From positions 310,001 through 374,000 of the forward strand of contig NZ_SSNI01000001.1 in the NCBI RefSeq assembly GCF_010015475.1: a DNA stretch of 64,000 nt, in the 5' to 3' direction. The position numbers were made by a program, and so were the translations under genes. The stretch's first letter is position 1, and each line of letters starts with the position of its first letter. The notes beneath the pieces were generated by a model. The model was not told the DNA's origin. It did no database searches and saw nothing but the letters and a program-made list of their open reading frames with translations. The DNA is from Pontibacter pamirensis. Its GTDB lineage: Bacteria > Bacteroidota > Bacteroidia > Cytophagales > Hymenobacteraceae. Of the stretch, positions 16,945 through 25,898 are shown piece by piece.

Positions 16945-17820
16945 ATGTTATATTCCTTAGAAAACGACCAATATAAAGTAGGTATAGAAAGCCTGGGGGC
17001 CGAACTACAGCATCTTGTGAAAAAAGACGAGAACCTGGAGTTAATCTGGACGGGTGATCCTGCTGTCTGGGGCGGTCAGGCCCCGAATCTCTTCCCGATA
17101 GTAGGAGAACTACCAAACCAGCAGTATACCTATGAGGGAAAAACCTACCACATGAAGCGCCATGGCTTTGCGCGGCGCAAAGAGTTTAAGTTGGTAGATG
17201 TGAAGCAGGATAAACTTGTATTTGAACTAGAGCACGATGAGGAGACCCTGGAGCAGTACCCATTTAAGTTCAGGCTTCTCATTGCTTACCAGCTAAAGCA
17301 GAACAAGCTTTCTATTACCTACCAGGTGACAAATCCCGATGATGATAAAATGTACTTCTCGGTGGGAGCGCATCCTGGTTTTAACGTACCCCTGTACCCG
17401 AACGAGCGCTACGAAGACTACTACATCGAATTTGAAGAAGAGGAAACGGCCAGCCGCTACCTGCTGAGCGAGCAGGGCCTTTTAAATGGAGATACAGAGC
17501 GCTTGTTGGAGCAAAACAACGTACTGCCCCTGGACCATAGCCTTTTTGATAAAGACGCTGTGGTGCTGAAGCGCCTGAATTCCGAGAAAGTGACACTGGC
17601 AAGCAGAGTAAGCCCGCGCCGTATAGAAATGGCTTTTGAAGGATTTCCGTACTTAGGAATATGGGCTAAACCTGGACCTGCACCTTACGTGTGCATAGAG
17701 CCTTGGTGTGGTATAGCCAGTCGGGTAGGAGACTCCGGAGAACTACAGGACAAAGAAGGTATAAATGAACTTAGGCCGGGTCAGATTTTTGAGCGTACTT
17801 TTACTGTTACAGTGATTTGA
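16945..17820 (+). CDS. LacX-like aldose 1-epimerase family protein
   Basis: A 291-residue galactose-mutarotase-fold protein. The family's substrate-binding His residues are seen in MKRHGFARRKEF and VGAHPGFNVP, and the catalytic Glu region in EPWCGIASRVGDSGE. LacX-type members are shorter than classical GalM and their sugar substrate is mostly unknown. It starts 4 bases after the NadR kinase gene, so the two are probably co-transcribed, but no functional link is evident. Confidence 0.9.
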   Translation: MLYSLENDQYKVGIESLGAELQHLVKKDENLELIWTGDPAVWGGQAPNLFPIVGELPNQQYTYEGKTYHMKRHGFARRKEFKLVDVKQDKLVFELEHDEETLEQYPFKFRLLIAYQLKQNKLSITYQVTNPDDDKMYFSVGAHPGFNVPLYPNERYEDYYIEFEEEETASRYLLSEQGLLNGDTERLLEQNNVLPLDHSLFDKDAVVLKRLNSEKVTLASRVSPRRIEMAFEGFPYLGIWAKPGPAPYVCIEPWCGIASRVGDSGELQDKEGINELRPGQIFERTFTVTVI

Positions 17821-17880
17821 TTTTTATAAGAACTGTCCTGATAAAGTGATGCGTATTTTTTAAGTCAGCACAGATAAACT

Positions 17881-17935
17881 AAAAGCAGCGGCCCCAACTG
17901 AATAGACACTATTCAGTTGGGGCCGCTGCTTTTTA
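17881..17935. terminator. 25-bp perfect-stem bidirectional terminator
   Basis: Arms at 17881-17905 and 17909-17933 are perfect complements around a 3-base loop ACA, starting with AAAAGCAGCGGCCCCAACTG and ending in TTTT. It lies between the epimerase gene and a convergent small gene and can serve both. Confidence 0.88.
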
Positions 17936-17944
17936 AAGAGGTAC

Positions 17945-18193
17945 TTAATGCACGGAAGGTTCCGGGAACTTAGGAACCTTTATGTTTCTAAAGTCATACT
18001 TCGGCTCAAAATCGTTGACGGGCAGCGAAATGCCAGGTGGAAGGTCAATATCTGGTAAATCATCTCCCAACGGTTCACCTCCGTCATCGTCGTTGTCGGT
18101 AGATGGCGGGCGGTTAAATCTATTGCGTGGGGCGAATGCATAATAGGCCAATATCGTCAAAAGGGCTACAGTATAAATAATGCTAATCATCAT
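17945..18193 (-). CDS. Small membrane-anchored hypothetical protein
   Basis: An 82-residue protein with one N-terminal membrane span (IIYTVALLTILAYYAF) followed by a positive PRNRFNR stretch and then a proline- and aspartate-rich tail (DNDDDGGEPLGDDLPDIDLP). The positive residues after the span suggest a cytoplasmic tail. No family was recognised. ATG 18193 or 18190 are both possible. It is bounded by a strong terminator. Confidence 0.6.
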   Translation of the reverse strand: MMISIIYTVALLTILAYYAFAPRNRFNRPPSTDNDDDGGEPLGDDLPDIDLPPGISLPVNDFEPKYDFRNIKVPKFPEPSVH

Positions 18194-18386
18194 CGCGGTA
18201 ATACATTAAGAATTCAATGTTATGCCGCCCTTATCTGCGGCAAAGGTTTCAATTTCAATACGTAAGGGGAAAGGTGCCTTCGTATGTTTTACAACGTACT
18301 TTTGGCCTTTGTGGTTATCTGTAAAAGCAAATTTTAAGTAGATGTGCAGCAGCCGGTGTCAAAAACTTTTCGGCGCCGGATCAATC

Positions 18387-18394
18387 TAATTTTG
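18387..18394 (+). promoter_or_regulatory. -7 box of the riboswitch-controlled receptor gene
   Basis: TAATTTTG matches TAnnTTTG and lies 33 bases before the TPP aptamer, placing the transcript start just ahead of it. The -33 element is not obvious. Confidence 0.5.
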
Positions 18395-18427
18395 CAGGAG
18401 AGTGAAAAGCCCCTTACCTTTGGGGTA

Positions 18428-18506
18428 GTTTAGGGGTGCCTTAATAAAACGGGCTGAGATCATACCCATTGAACCTGATCCGGGTAATGCCGGCGAAGGG
18501 AAAAAC
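18428..18506 (+). promoter_or_regulatory. TPP (THI-box) riboswitch
   Basis: Contains all conserved THI blocks in order: AGGGGTGCC, GGCTGAGATCATACCC, GAACCTGATCCGGGTAATGC and CGGCGAAGGGA. The closing helix is GTTT (18428-18431) with AAAC (18503-18506). It lies 70 bases before the ATG of a TonB-dependent receptor, as in TPP-controlled outer-membrane thiamine receptors of Bacteroidota. No separate terminator hairpin is obvious, so control of translation initiation or of early elongation is possible. Confidence 0.96.
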
Positions 18507-18576
18507 GGTAAACGAAATTTAACAGGTTGCTAACCCCTGGCAAACCTGTATGTTTCATCTATTCATTTCATTCAAA

Positions 18577-21051
18577 ATGCGTAATTTTCTTATCGCAGTG
18601 GCAGCTATCCTGTTGCCTTTGCAACTGCTTGCCCAGTACCAACTGAGCGGGCGCGTAACCAATGCAGCCAATGGCGAGGGCCTGGCTGGAGCCAATGTCG
18701 TGCTGGAACGGACAGCCACAGGTGTGTCTGCAGGAGCCAACGGCTTTTTCTCATTTCAAAACCTGCCAGCCGGAAACTACAGCCTGAAGGTGAGTTACCT
18801 TGGCTATGAGCAGGAGAGGGTAACAGTGGACCTGCAGCAGGATAGCCGCGTAGAGGTAGTGTTACAGCCGCAGGCCCTGCAGACAAGCGAGGTAGTAGTA
18901 CAGGCCACCCGTGCCGATGCGCGCACCGGCACAACTTTTACCAATGTGACTCAAGAGGAGATAGAGGCCCGCAACTTCGGGCAGGATCTGCCTTATCTGC
19001 TGGAGCAGGTGCCCTCCGTGGTGGTGAACTCTGATGCCGGCGCAGGCGTGGGCTATACCGGCATCCGCATCCGTGGGTCTGACATCACCCGCATCAATGT
19101 AACGGTAAATGGTATTCCGATAAATGACCCGGAGAGCCATGGCGTGTTTTTCGTGAACATGCCTGATTTTGCCTCCTCTGTGGAGGATATACAGGTGCAG
19201 CGCGGCGTAGGAACCTCTACCAACGGAGCCGGCGCTTTTGGGGCCAGTCTGAACATACAGACGCAGCAGGTGCGACGCGAGGCCTATGCCGAGACTGACC
19301 ATACCTATGGCTCCTTTGATACCTGGCGGAACAACGTGCGCTTCGGAACCGGCCTGATCAACGGCAAATTTGCCTTCGACGGCCGCTTGTCTCGTATTAA
19401 GTCGGATGGCTACATCGACCGCGCCTCTTCCGACTTAAAATCATTCTACTTTTCAGGTGGCTACTACGGCGAAAAAACCTCTGTGAAGTTTATTTCTTTT
19501 TCTGGCACCGAGCAAACCTACCAGGCGTGGTACGGCACCCCGGAGGCACTGGTATACGGCAACGCCGCTGACCTGCAGGCATATATCGACCGCAACTACA
19601 TTGAGGGCGCTGACCGGGAGAATTTGCTGCGCTCCGGCCGCCGCTACAACTATTATACCTACGACAACGAGACCGACAATTATCAGCAGGACCATTACCA
19701 GCTGCACCTGTCGCATGATTTTATGCCGAGCCTGAGTTTTTCGGGTGCACTGCATTATACTTATGGGCGGGGATATTATGAGCAATTCCGGCGCGACGAT
19801 GATCTGGCGGATTATGGACTAGCAGATGTGATGATTGGCGGCGATACTATTTCCACCACTGACCTTATTCGCCGCCGCTGGCTGGACAATGACTTTTACG
19901 GCGCAACCTATGCCCTGCAGTATAACCCGAACAGCCGCCTGAACGCTACGCTGGGAGGCGCCTGGAACAGGTACGACGGCCGCCACTTCGGAGAGATTAT
20001 CTGGGCGCGCTACGCCTCTACCTCTAACATCCGGGATAACTACTACGACAACGATGCTGTGAAAACGGATTTCAACATTTTTGCCAAGGTAAGCTATGGC
20101 CTTACTGAGAAGCTTAGTGTTTTTGGTGACTTGCAACTTCGTTCAGTCAGCTACTCTTTCCTCGGCTTCGACAATGATTTAACCAATATTACGCAGGAGG
20201 CAAACTACAACTTTTGGAACCCCAAAGCAGGTGTTGTTTATACCCTGCAGCCGGAACACCAACTATATGCCTCTTTCGCGGTGGGTAATAGGGAGCCCGT
20301 GCGCAACGATTTCACAGAGTCTTCGCCAAATAGTCGACCGCAGCATGAAACATTACGGAACTTAGAAGCAGGTTATCGTGGCGTGATAGGTTTGGGAGAG
20401 TTTGCAGGAAAGCCTTTAACGGCAAATTTGGAGGCGAACTACTATTATATGAGCTACAAGAACCAGTTAGTGTTAACCGGACAAATCAATGATGTAGGCG
20501 CCTATACCCGCACCAACATCGACGACAGCTACCGCCAGGGGGTAGAGTTGTCCGGAGCGATGCGATTAGAAGAACGTGCTGCCTTCACCACCAACCTCGC
20601 CTACAGCCAGAATAAGATCGACGGCTTCAGTGAGTTTATTGATGATTATGATACCGGAGATCAGGCTCAGAATACTTATAATCAAACAACCATTGCCTTC
20701 TCACCGGAGTGGGTAACAACCAGCCAATTGGAGGTGCAGGTGCTAAAAGGGTTTCGGGCAGCCTTCATTTACAAGTCAGTGAGCAAGCAGTACCTGGATA
20801 ACACGGAGAACGAAAATCGCATTATACCAGCTTATCAGGTAGGTGACCTTCGCCTGCGCTACAATATCGGCTTCAAAAATGTACTGAAAGATCTGGAACT
20901 GGGACTGTTGATCAACAACGTGTTCAATGAAATGTATGCTGCCAATGGCTATACCTTCAGCTACATTGCCGGGGGCGCACCTATCACGGAAAATTTCTAC
21001 TACCCACAGGCTACACGCAATTACCTGCTGTCGGTAGGGCTTAAATTCTAA
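18577..21051 (+). CDS. TonB-dependent receptor, predicted thiamine uptake
   Basis: An 824-residue outer-membrane receptor from ATG 18577, whose signal peptide ends LLPLQLLAQ. A carboxypeptidase-regulatory-like repeat follows (about 20-100, GRVTNAANGEGLAGANV), then a plug domain (VVVNSDAGAGVGYTGIRIRG region, with INVTVNGIPINDPESHGVFF and the VQRGVGTSTNGAGAFG loop), and a 22-strand-type barrel ending YLLSVGLKF with a terminal Phe. The TPP riboswitch directly upstream points to thiamine or its phosphates as ligand. No thiamine biosynthesis genes or inner-membrane transporter are adjacent; PnuC 3 kb away is paired with a nicotinamide riboside kinase. Confidence 0.93.
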   Translation: MRNFLIAVAAILLPLQLLAQYQLSGRVTNAANGEGLAGANVVLERTATGVSAGANGFFSFQNLPAGNYSLKVSYLGYEQERVTVDLQQDSRVEVVLQPQALQTSEVVVQATRADARTGTTFTNVTQEEIEARNFGQDLPYLLEQVPSVVVNSDAGAGVGYTGIRIRGSDITRINVTVNGIPINDPESHGVFFVNMPDFASSVEDIQVQRGVGTSTNGAGAFGASLNIQTQQVRREAYAETDHTYGSFDTWRNNVRFGTGLINGKFAFDGRLSRIKSDGYIDRASSDLKSFYFSGGYYGEKTSVKFISFSGTEQTYQAWYGTPEALVYGNAADLQAYIDRNYIEGADRENLLRSGRRYNYYTYDNETDNYQQDHYQLHLSHDFMPSLSFSGALHYTYGRGYYEQFRRDDDLADYGLADVMIGGDTISTTDLIRRRWLDNDFYGATYALQYNPNSRLNATLGGAWNRYDGRHFGEIIWARYASTSNIRDNYYDNDAVKTDFNIFAKVSYGLTEKLSVFGDLQLRSVSYSFLGFDNDLTNITQEANYNFWNPKAGVVYTLQPEHQLYASFAVGNREPVRNDFTESSPNSRPQHETLRNLEAGYRGVIGLGEFAGKPLTANLEANYYYMSYKNQLVLTGQINDVGAYTRTNIDDSYRQGVELSGAMRLEERAAFTTNLAYSQNKIDGFSEFIDDYDTGDQAQNTYNQTTIAFSPEWVTTSQLEVQVLKGFRAAFIYKSVSKQYLDNTENENRIIPAYQVGDLRLRYNIGFKNVLKDLELGLLINNVFNEMYAANGYTFSYIAGGAPITENFYYPQATRNYLLSVGLKF

Positions 21052-21123
21052 GGTTGAGGCAAATGCCGCTTCCCCTTATTCCCGGAGGTAGCTTCTAAAC
21101 TTTAAGTTCGCCAATATGTTATG

Positions 21124-21157
21124 AAAGCCCTGCCGTTCTGGTGGGGCTTTTCGTTTT
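21124..21157 (+). terminator. Terminator of the TonB receptor gene
   Basis: AAAGCCC (21124-21130) pairs with GGGCTTT (21144-21150), followed by TCGTTTTT. A short stem with a T-rich tail. Confidence 0.65.
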
Positions 21158-21207
21158 TCAAATAAAACTGTATAACGCTTCCTTTGCTATGAACTGACTT
21201 TACAGAA

Positions 21208-21314
21208 TAGTCCCAGCGGGACGACCTGTTGATAGCTTAATCGTGCATAAACATCTATAGCTCCGTCGGATCGGCTTGTTGCGTATATCTGAACAGGTCG
21301 TCCCGCTGGGACTA
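21208..21314. repeat. REP/BIME-like inverted repeat element
   Basis: Two 23-bp perfect inverted arms at 21208-21230 and 21292-21314. Each arm contains the small palindrome GTCCCAGCGGGAC or its mate, a hairpin in its own right, followed by GACCTGTT. The 61-base interior includes the partial palindrome AGCTCCGTCGGATCGGCT. This is the layout of paired REP units (BIMEs) mobilised by RAYT/Y1 transposases. No transposase gene lies in the window, and only one copy was seen. Confidence 0.7.
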
Positions 21315-21412
21315 AAAACCGAATGAAGATTGATTTTCGTAAACTCAGTAGATAAATTTAAGTGCCCGGAACAGGACTTCTTTTGTCCTGACAAAGGTTT
21401 GGGCGAAAATTC

Positions 21413-21420
21413 TATATTTG
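21413..21420 (+). promoter_or_regulatory. -7 box of the acyl-CoA dehydrogenase gene
   Basis: TATATTTG fits TAnnTTTG and lies 35 bases before the ATG at 21456. No TTTG at -33 with proper spacing was found. Confidence 0.45.
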
Positions 21421-21455
21421 CATAGCACGCACTCTCATAAACTATAAAAAGAACT

Positions 21456-22634
21456 ATGGCATACGAATCCGCAGGAGCTCCAGATTATTTCAACATCGAT
21501 GACCTGCTTACCGAAGAACATAAACTTATCCGGCAGACCATGCGCGATTTTGTGAAGCGCGAGATCTCCCCAAATATTGAGCAGTGGGCGCAGGATTCGC
21601 ACTTTCCATCTGAAATAGTAAAAAAGTTCGGCGATGTGGGAGCCTTCGGGCCTACTATTCCGACGGAGTACGGTGGTGGTGGCCTCGATTATATCAGCTA
21701 CGGCATCATCATGCAGGAGATAGAGCGGGGTGATTCCGGTATGCGTTCGACAGCTTCGGTGCAGGGGTCACTGGTAATGTACCCCATCTACAAGTATGGT
21801 TCAGAAGAACAGCGGAAGAAGTTCCTGCCCAAGCTGGCCAGCGGCGAATGGTTGGGCTGCTTCGGCTTAACAGAGCCTGACTTCGGTTCTAACCCCAGCG
21901 GTATGGTCACTAACATTAAAGATATGGGCGACCACTATTTGCTGAACGGAGCCAAGATGTGGATTTCCAACTCTCCGGAGTGCCAGGTAGCCGTAGTGTG
22001 GGCGAAGAATGAGGAGGGCCGCATCAAAGGCTTAATCGTAGAGCGAGGCATGGAAGGTTTCTCTACGCCTGAAATTCATAACAAGTGGAGCCTCCGCGCC
22101 AGCACCACCGGCGAGTTGGTGTTCGACAACGTGAAAGTGCCGAAAGAGAACCTGTTTCCGAACGTCGACGGGCTGAAAGGACCTCTTGGCTGCCTCGATT
22201 CTGCCCGCTACGGCATATCCTGGGGTGCCATCGGTGCCGCTATCGATTGCTACGAATCTGCCCGCAAGTACAGTATGGAACGTGTCCAGTTTGATAAACC
22301 CATCGGTGGCTTTCAACTCACGCAGAAGAAACTGGCCGAGATGCTAACGGAGATTACAAAAGCGCAACTGCTGGCCTGGCGCTTAGGCACCTTAATGAAC
22401 GAAGGCAAAGCCTCTACGCAGCAGATATCCATGGCCAAGCGCAACAACGTGGACATGGCCCTGCGCATCACACGTGAGGCCCGGCAAATCCATGGCGGCA
22501 TGGGCATCACAGGAGAATACCCAATTATGCGCCACATGATGAACCTGGAGTCGGTGATAACCTACGAGGGCACGCACGACATTCATTTGCTGATTACGGG
22601 TGCGGATATTACGGGTATACAGGCGTTTAAGTAG
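21456..22634 (+). CDS. Glutaryl-CoA dehydrogenase (acyl-CoA dehydrogenase family)
   Basis: A 392-residue flavoprotein of the acyl-CoA dehydrogenase superfamily. The catalytic base is the Glu in ITYEGTHDIH, the position used by glutaryl-CoA dehydrogenase, and MRSTASVQGSLVMYPIYKYG with FGLTEPDFGSNPSGM is very close to that branch. Glutaryl-CoA dehydrogenase oxidises and decarboxylates glutaryl-CoA to crotonyl-CoA in lysine and tryptophan breakdown, passing electrons to ETF. It stands alone, so pathway context does not add support; another short-chain acyl-CoA substrate is possible. Confidence 0.9.
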   Translation: MAYESAGAPDYFNIDDLLTEEHKLIRQTMRDFVKREISPNIEQWAQDSHFPSEIVKKFGDVGAFGPTIPTEYGGGGLDYISYGIIMQEIERGDSGMRSTASVQGSLVMYPIYKYGSEEQRKKFLPKLASGEWLGCFGLTEPDFGSNPSGMVTNIKDMGDHYLLNGAKMWISNSPECQVAVVWAKNEEGRIKGLIVERGMEGFSTPEIHNKWSLRASTTGELVFDNVKVPKENLFPNVDGLKGPLGCLDSARYGISWGAIGAAIDCYESARKYSMERVQFDKPIGGFQLTQKKLAEMLTEITKAQLLAWRLGTLMNEGKASTQQISMAKRNNVDMALRITREARQIHGGMGITGEYPIMRHMMNLESVITYEGTHDIHLLITGADITGIQAFK

Positions 22635-23007
22635 TCGTTATTCATTACTTGTACTTGTTTCTCGTTATTCGGAGTAAACAGCAAAGGCAGTACAGAAGTG
22701 GCTGCCTTTGCTGCTTCTCTGACCTCACAGCTTCTTTCAAGACCTGTTGCCCATCTACTGCCCGCCCGTTCAGACACTTACAGGAGCTGCACACGCTGCG
22801 AGACCTTAGCTCAGGCCCAATGGCGTGTTTTGGGATGCTACAGGTCTGATAAAGCTTCATTATTACTAATTATATTAGATTTATGACTAAAATATATAAA
22901 ATAATTAGCAAAAATGATTAAATTAGTAGGCTGAAATGGAGCAAAAGTGAAGCCGAAGCTGTTACCATCAAGTAGAGCAGAAGCTGCAAAAAAATAGAGC
23001 ATATACA
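22635..23007. other. Intergenic stretch before ruvB
   Basis: Apart from the terminator at 22680-22712, this 373-base stretch shows only A/T-rich sequence (around 22855-22925) that probably holds the ruvB promoter. Small open frames here have no coding character. Confidence 0.5.
22680..22712 (+). terminator. Terminator of the acyl-CoA dehydrogenase gene
   Basis: AGCAAAGGCAG (22680-22690) is complementary to CTGCCTTTGCT (22702-22712) around an 11-base loop. The T content after it is modest. Confidence 0.65.
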
Positions 23008-24054
23008 ATGAGAGAAGATTATCTCACTGGCGAAAAAGAAAGTTTGTCGCCAGTTGAACGCGACATAGATAAGGCGCTTCGCCCCCTGAGCTTTAGCGAC
23101 TTTACCGGTCAGGCGAAGGTGGTGGAGAACCTGAAGATATTTGTGCTGGCAGCAAGGCGCAGAGGCGAGGCACTAGACCATGTGCTGCTGCACGGACCTC
23201 CGGGACTGGGTAAAACGACGCTGTCGCATATCATTGCTGCTGAGCTTAACTCCGGCATCAAAATGACATCCGGCCCGGTGCTGGATAAACCAAGTGACCT
23301 GGCGGGGCTGCTGACGAACCTGGACACGAACGATGTGCTGTTCATCGACGAGATTCACCGCCTGAACCCCATCGTGGAAGAGTACCTGTACTCGGCCATG
23401 GAGGATTACAAGATTGACATCATGCTGGATTCCGGCCCCAACGCACGCTCCGTGCAAATCAGCTTGAACCCGTTTACGTTGATTGGTGCTACCACACGCT
23501 CTGGGCTATTGACAGCGCCATTACGTGCCCGTTTTAGTATCAACAGCCGCCTGGAGTACTATGACTCTGAACTGCTGACATCTATTGTGAAGCGTTCGTC
23601 GATGTTGCTGGGTGCGCCTATACATGATGATGCTGCCTTCGAGATTGCCCGCCGCAGCCGGGGTACACCGCGGATTGCTAACAACCTCCTGCGCCGTACC
23701 CGCGACTTTGCGCAGGTAAAAGGCGATGGAACCATATCAGTAGACATTGCGAAGTTTGCCCTGCATGCGCTGGATGTAGACCACAACGGCCTTGATGACA
23801 TGGACAAACGCATCCTGCTTTGTATCATCGATAAATACAAAGGCGGTCCTGTGGGTATTTCTACCATTGCAACGGCATGTGGCGAAGAGGCCGAGACTAT
23901 CGAAGAAGTGTACGAGCCGTTCCTGATCCAGGAAGGCTATATCAAGCGTACCGCCCGTGGCCGTGAGGCAACGGAGGCCGCTTACAGACACTTAGGCAAA
24001 ATACCGCCGCAGCAGGTTACAGGAGGCGGCTTATTTGATCAGGCTGAAAATTAA
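23008..24054 (+). CDS. ruvB: Holliday junction branch-migration ATPase RuvB
   Basis: A 348-residue AAA+ motor that, with RuvA, drives branch migration of Holliday junctions. Walker A is GPPGLGKTT, Walker B is LFIDEIHR, sensor 1 is GATTRSG, the arginine finger lies in [15 protein letters not shown], and the C-terminal winged helix contains TARGREAT. Length and motifs are fully standard. It is followed by its own terminator. Confidence 0.98.
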   Translation: MREDYLTGEKESLSPVERDIDKALRPLSFSDFTGQAKVVENLKIFVLAARRRGEALDHVLLHGPPGLGKTTLSHIIAAELNSGIKMTSGPVLDKPSDLAGLLTNLDTNDVLFIDEIHRLNPIVEEYLYSAMEDYKIDIMLDSGPNARSVQISLNPFTLIGATTRSGLLTAPLRARFSINSRLEYYDSELLTSIVKRSSMLLGAPIHDDAAFEIARRSRGTPRIANNLLRRTRDFAQVKGDGTISVDIAKFALHALDVDHNGLDDMDKRILLCIIDKYKGGPVGISTIATACGEEAETIEEVYEPFLIQEGYIKRTARGREATEAAYRHLGKIPPQQVTGGGLFDQAEN

Positions 24055-24081
24055 TAGTTGTTTGTGATTATGTTTACTTAA

Positions 24082-24107
24082 GAAGCAGGCTTTGGGCCTG
24101 CTTTTTT
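24082..24107 (+). terminator. Terminator of ruvB
   Basis: AAGCAGGC (24083-24090) pairs with GCCTGCTT (24096-24103) around a 5-base loop, followed by TTTTT. A compact intrinsic terminator. Confidence 0.85.
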
Positions 24108-24276
24108 GTATTTATTCTACTCTCACTTTCACCCGCTGTAGTTGTGTGTTCTCATCAACAGCTACATACTCTAAAAACCTTACAGTGTGCGCAGTTCCTG
24201 CAAGTGCTTGCAGGTTGTGGATTTATTTTATCTTAAATTTGTTGAGGAACAGAAGCTCCGATTTGAATGATACGTT

Positions 24277-25209
24277 TTGAATAAAGAGAAATACACGCAC
24301 CTGATAAAGCAGAAGGCGAAAGAGTTGGGGTTCATGTACTGTGGCGTGTCCAGGGCTGAGTTTCTGGAGGAGGAGGCGCCGCGCCTGGAGCGCTGGCTCA
24401 ACCAGAACATGCACGGGCAGATGCACTACATGGAGAACCACTTCGACAAGCGCCTGGACCCGCGCCTTCTGGTAGAGGGGGCGAAGTCGGTGGTGTCGCT
24501 GTTGCTGAACTACTTTCCAGAGGAGACACAGGCGGAGGAGGATACCTATAAGATTTCCAAGTATGCGTACGGTACGGATTATCACTTCGTCATCAAAGAC
24601 AAGCTTAAAGAACTGCTGCACTACATAAATGAAGAAATAGGAGAAGTAGGCGGCCGCTGCTTTGTGGATTCTGCCCCAGTGCTGGACAAGGCTTGGGCGA
24701 AGAAAAGTGGCCTGGGCTGGGTGGGCAAAAACAGCAACCTCATCACGCCACAAGTGGGCAGCTTCTACTTTATCGCGGAGCTGATCATTGACCTGGAACT
24801 GGAGCCGGACGGCCCTATCAAAGACTACTGCGGCTCCTGTACGCGCTGCCTGGATGCCTGCCCAACAGGTGCGATTACAGAGCCTTATGTAGTGGATGGA
24901 AGTAAATGCATCTCCTATTTTACAATTGAGCTAAAAGACCAATTGCCGCAGGAGATGCATGGAAAATTTGGAAACTGGGTGTTTGGCTGTGACATCTGCC
25001 AGGATGTGTGCCCCTGGAACCGCTTTAGCAAACCGCACAACGAGCCCGCTTTTGCGCCGCATCCTCACCTGAGAGAAATGAAGGTAAATGATTGGCAGGA
25101 GCTGACGCAGGAGGTTTTTTCGCAGCTGTTTAAGAAGTCAGCTGTAAAGCGCACTGGTTATAGTGGTTTGCTGCGTAACATCCACTTTGTGGAGCAACAA
25201 CCAGATTAA
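24277..25209 (+). CDS. queG: Epoxyqueuosine reductase QueG
   Basis: Reduces epoxyqueuosine to queuosine in tRNA, using cobalamin and two [4Fe-4S] clusters. The ferredoxin-type cysteine motifs are [16 protein letters not shown] and [10 protein letters not shown], both complete, and [21 protein letters not shown] is the family signature. The start is the TTG at 24277: the nearest ATG (24268) hits a stop after five codons, and the frame is closed further upstream. At 310 residues it lacks the C-terminal HEAT-like extension of longer homologues. Confidence 0.95.
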   Translation: MNKEKYTHLIKQKAKELGFMYCGVSRAEFLEEEAPRLERWLNQNMHGQMHYMENHFDKRLDPRLLVEGAKSVVSLLLNYFPEETQAEEDTYKISKYAYGTDYHFVIKDKLKELLHYINEEIGEVGGRCFVDSAPVLDKAWAKKSGLGWVGKNSNLITPQVGSFYFIAELIIDLELEPDGPIKDYCGSCTRCLDACPTGAITEPYVVDGSKCISYFTIELKDQLPQEMHGKFGNWVFGCDICQDVCPWNRFSKPHNEPAFAPHPHLREMKVNDWQELTQEVFSQLFKKSAVKRTGYSGLLRNIHFVEQQPD

Positions 25210-25221
25210 GATTTCCTTAGC

Positions 25222-25416
25222 CTAAGCCACCTTTGCTCTGGTGAATACCTTGTTTAGAATAACGAGATACATTCCAGAGAACTGATCGTAGCACCACTGT
25301 TTAAGTTGCTGCAGTTCTTCTGTTGGCAGAACTTTAAAAGCCTTTCTTAACTCTTTCTCAAACAGCATTTTATCAAAACTTACTTTTAATAAAATTGTCT
25401 TAATGTACTCAAGCAT
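25222..25416 (-). CDS. Small conserved-looking protein, 64 aa
   Basis: A 64-residue cytoplasmic protein, MLEYIKTILLKVSFDKMLFE onwards, then a helical ELRKAFKVLPTEELQQLKQWCYDQF segment. No named family was recognised, but the composition is protein-like. A good promoter (TTTG-N20-TAATTTTG) lies 60 bases upstream on the same strand, and the gene is convergent with queG. This makes expression likely. Function unknown. Confidence 0.7.
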   Translation of the reverse strand: MLEYIKTILLKVSFDKMLFEKELRKAFKVLPTEELQQLKQWCYDQFSGMYLVILNKVFTRAKVA

Positions 25417-25898
25417 TGTTATGTGTAAACTTTAAGTTAACGTGTATTTTTTTGCGGGTGCCTTATTTATACGTCTCAAAATTACAAAAGTAAGTGGTCA
25501 CTTACAAATTTATGTAAAATTTTTTAGATAATATGTAGCAACAGGAACATTTTAAGCAGAAGTTCAGACATTAATACGCTCATATAGAGAAAGATAGGAT
25601 TTAGCCTAAAAGCTGTATATTATTATAATAAGCCTTTATCAAAGGAGTATATCAGCAGAGACGAAGGGTAAACCAGCAGGTGGAAGAACTACAAAAGAAG
25701 GGGAAGAGGTTTAAAACATTATCAGCCAGAAATGTTCTCTGTACTTAGATTTTTGGCCACTAAATTGCGGTGCGGACGCAGGGTGTATCTGGCCCAACTG
25801 CGGTGCAGTTTTTGAATACACTTACCTGTAAGTGCTTTAGTTTATTAAATTTGCCTATTGTGAATTATAATTTGGTTGTGCCCCAGCGGCATCTGCTT
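25417..25898. other. Intergenic stretch between the 64-aa gene and batD
   Basis: About 480 bases, A/T-rich, containing the leftward promoter at 25477-25508. No coding region, RNA gene or strong hairpin was recognised. The batD frame is open from 25770, but its signal peptide begins at 25899. Confidence 0.5.
25477..25508 (-). promoter_or_regulatory. Promoter of the 64-aa gene
   Basis: On the minus strand TTTG (complement of 25505-25508), 20 bases, then TAATTTTG (complement of 25477-25484). Both boxes match the Bacteroidota consensus exactly; the leader would be about 55 bases. Confidence 0.7.

Noticed and set aside
22645-22886. Small frames around the terminator before ruvB
   Set aside because: They use the terminator arms as codons and have no protein-like pattern.
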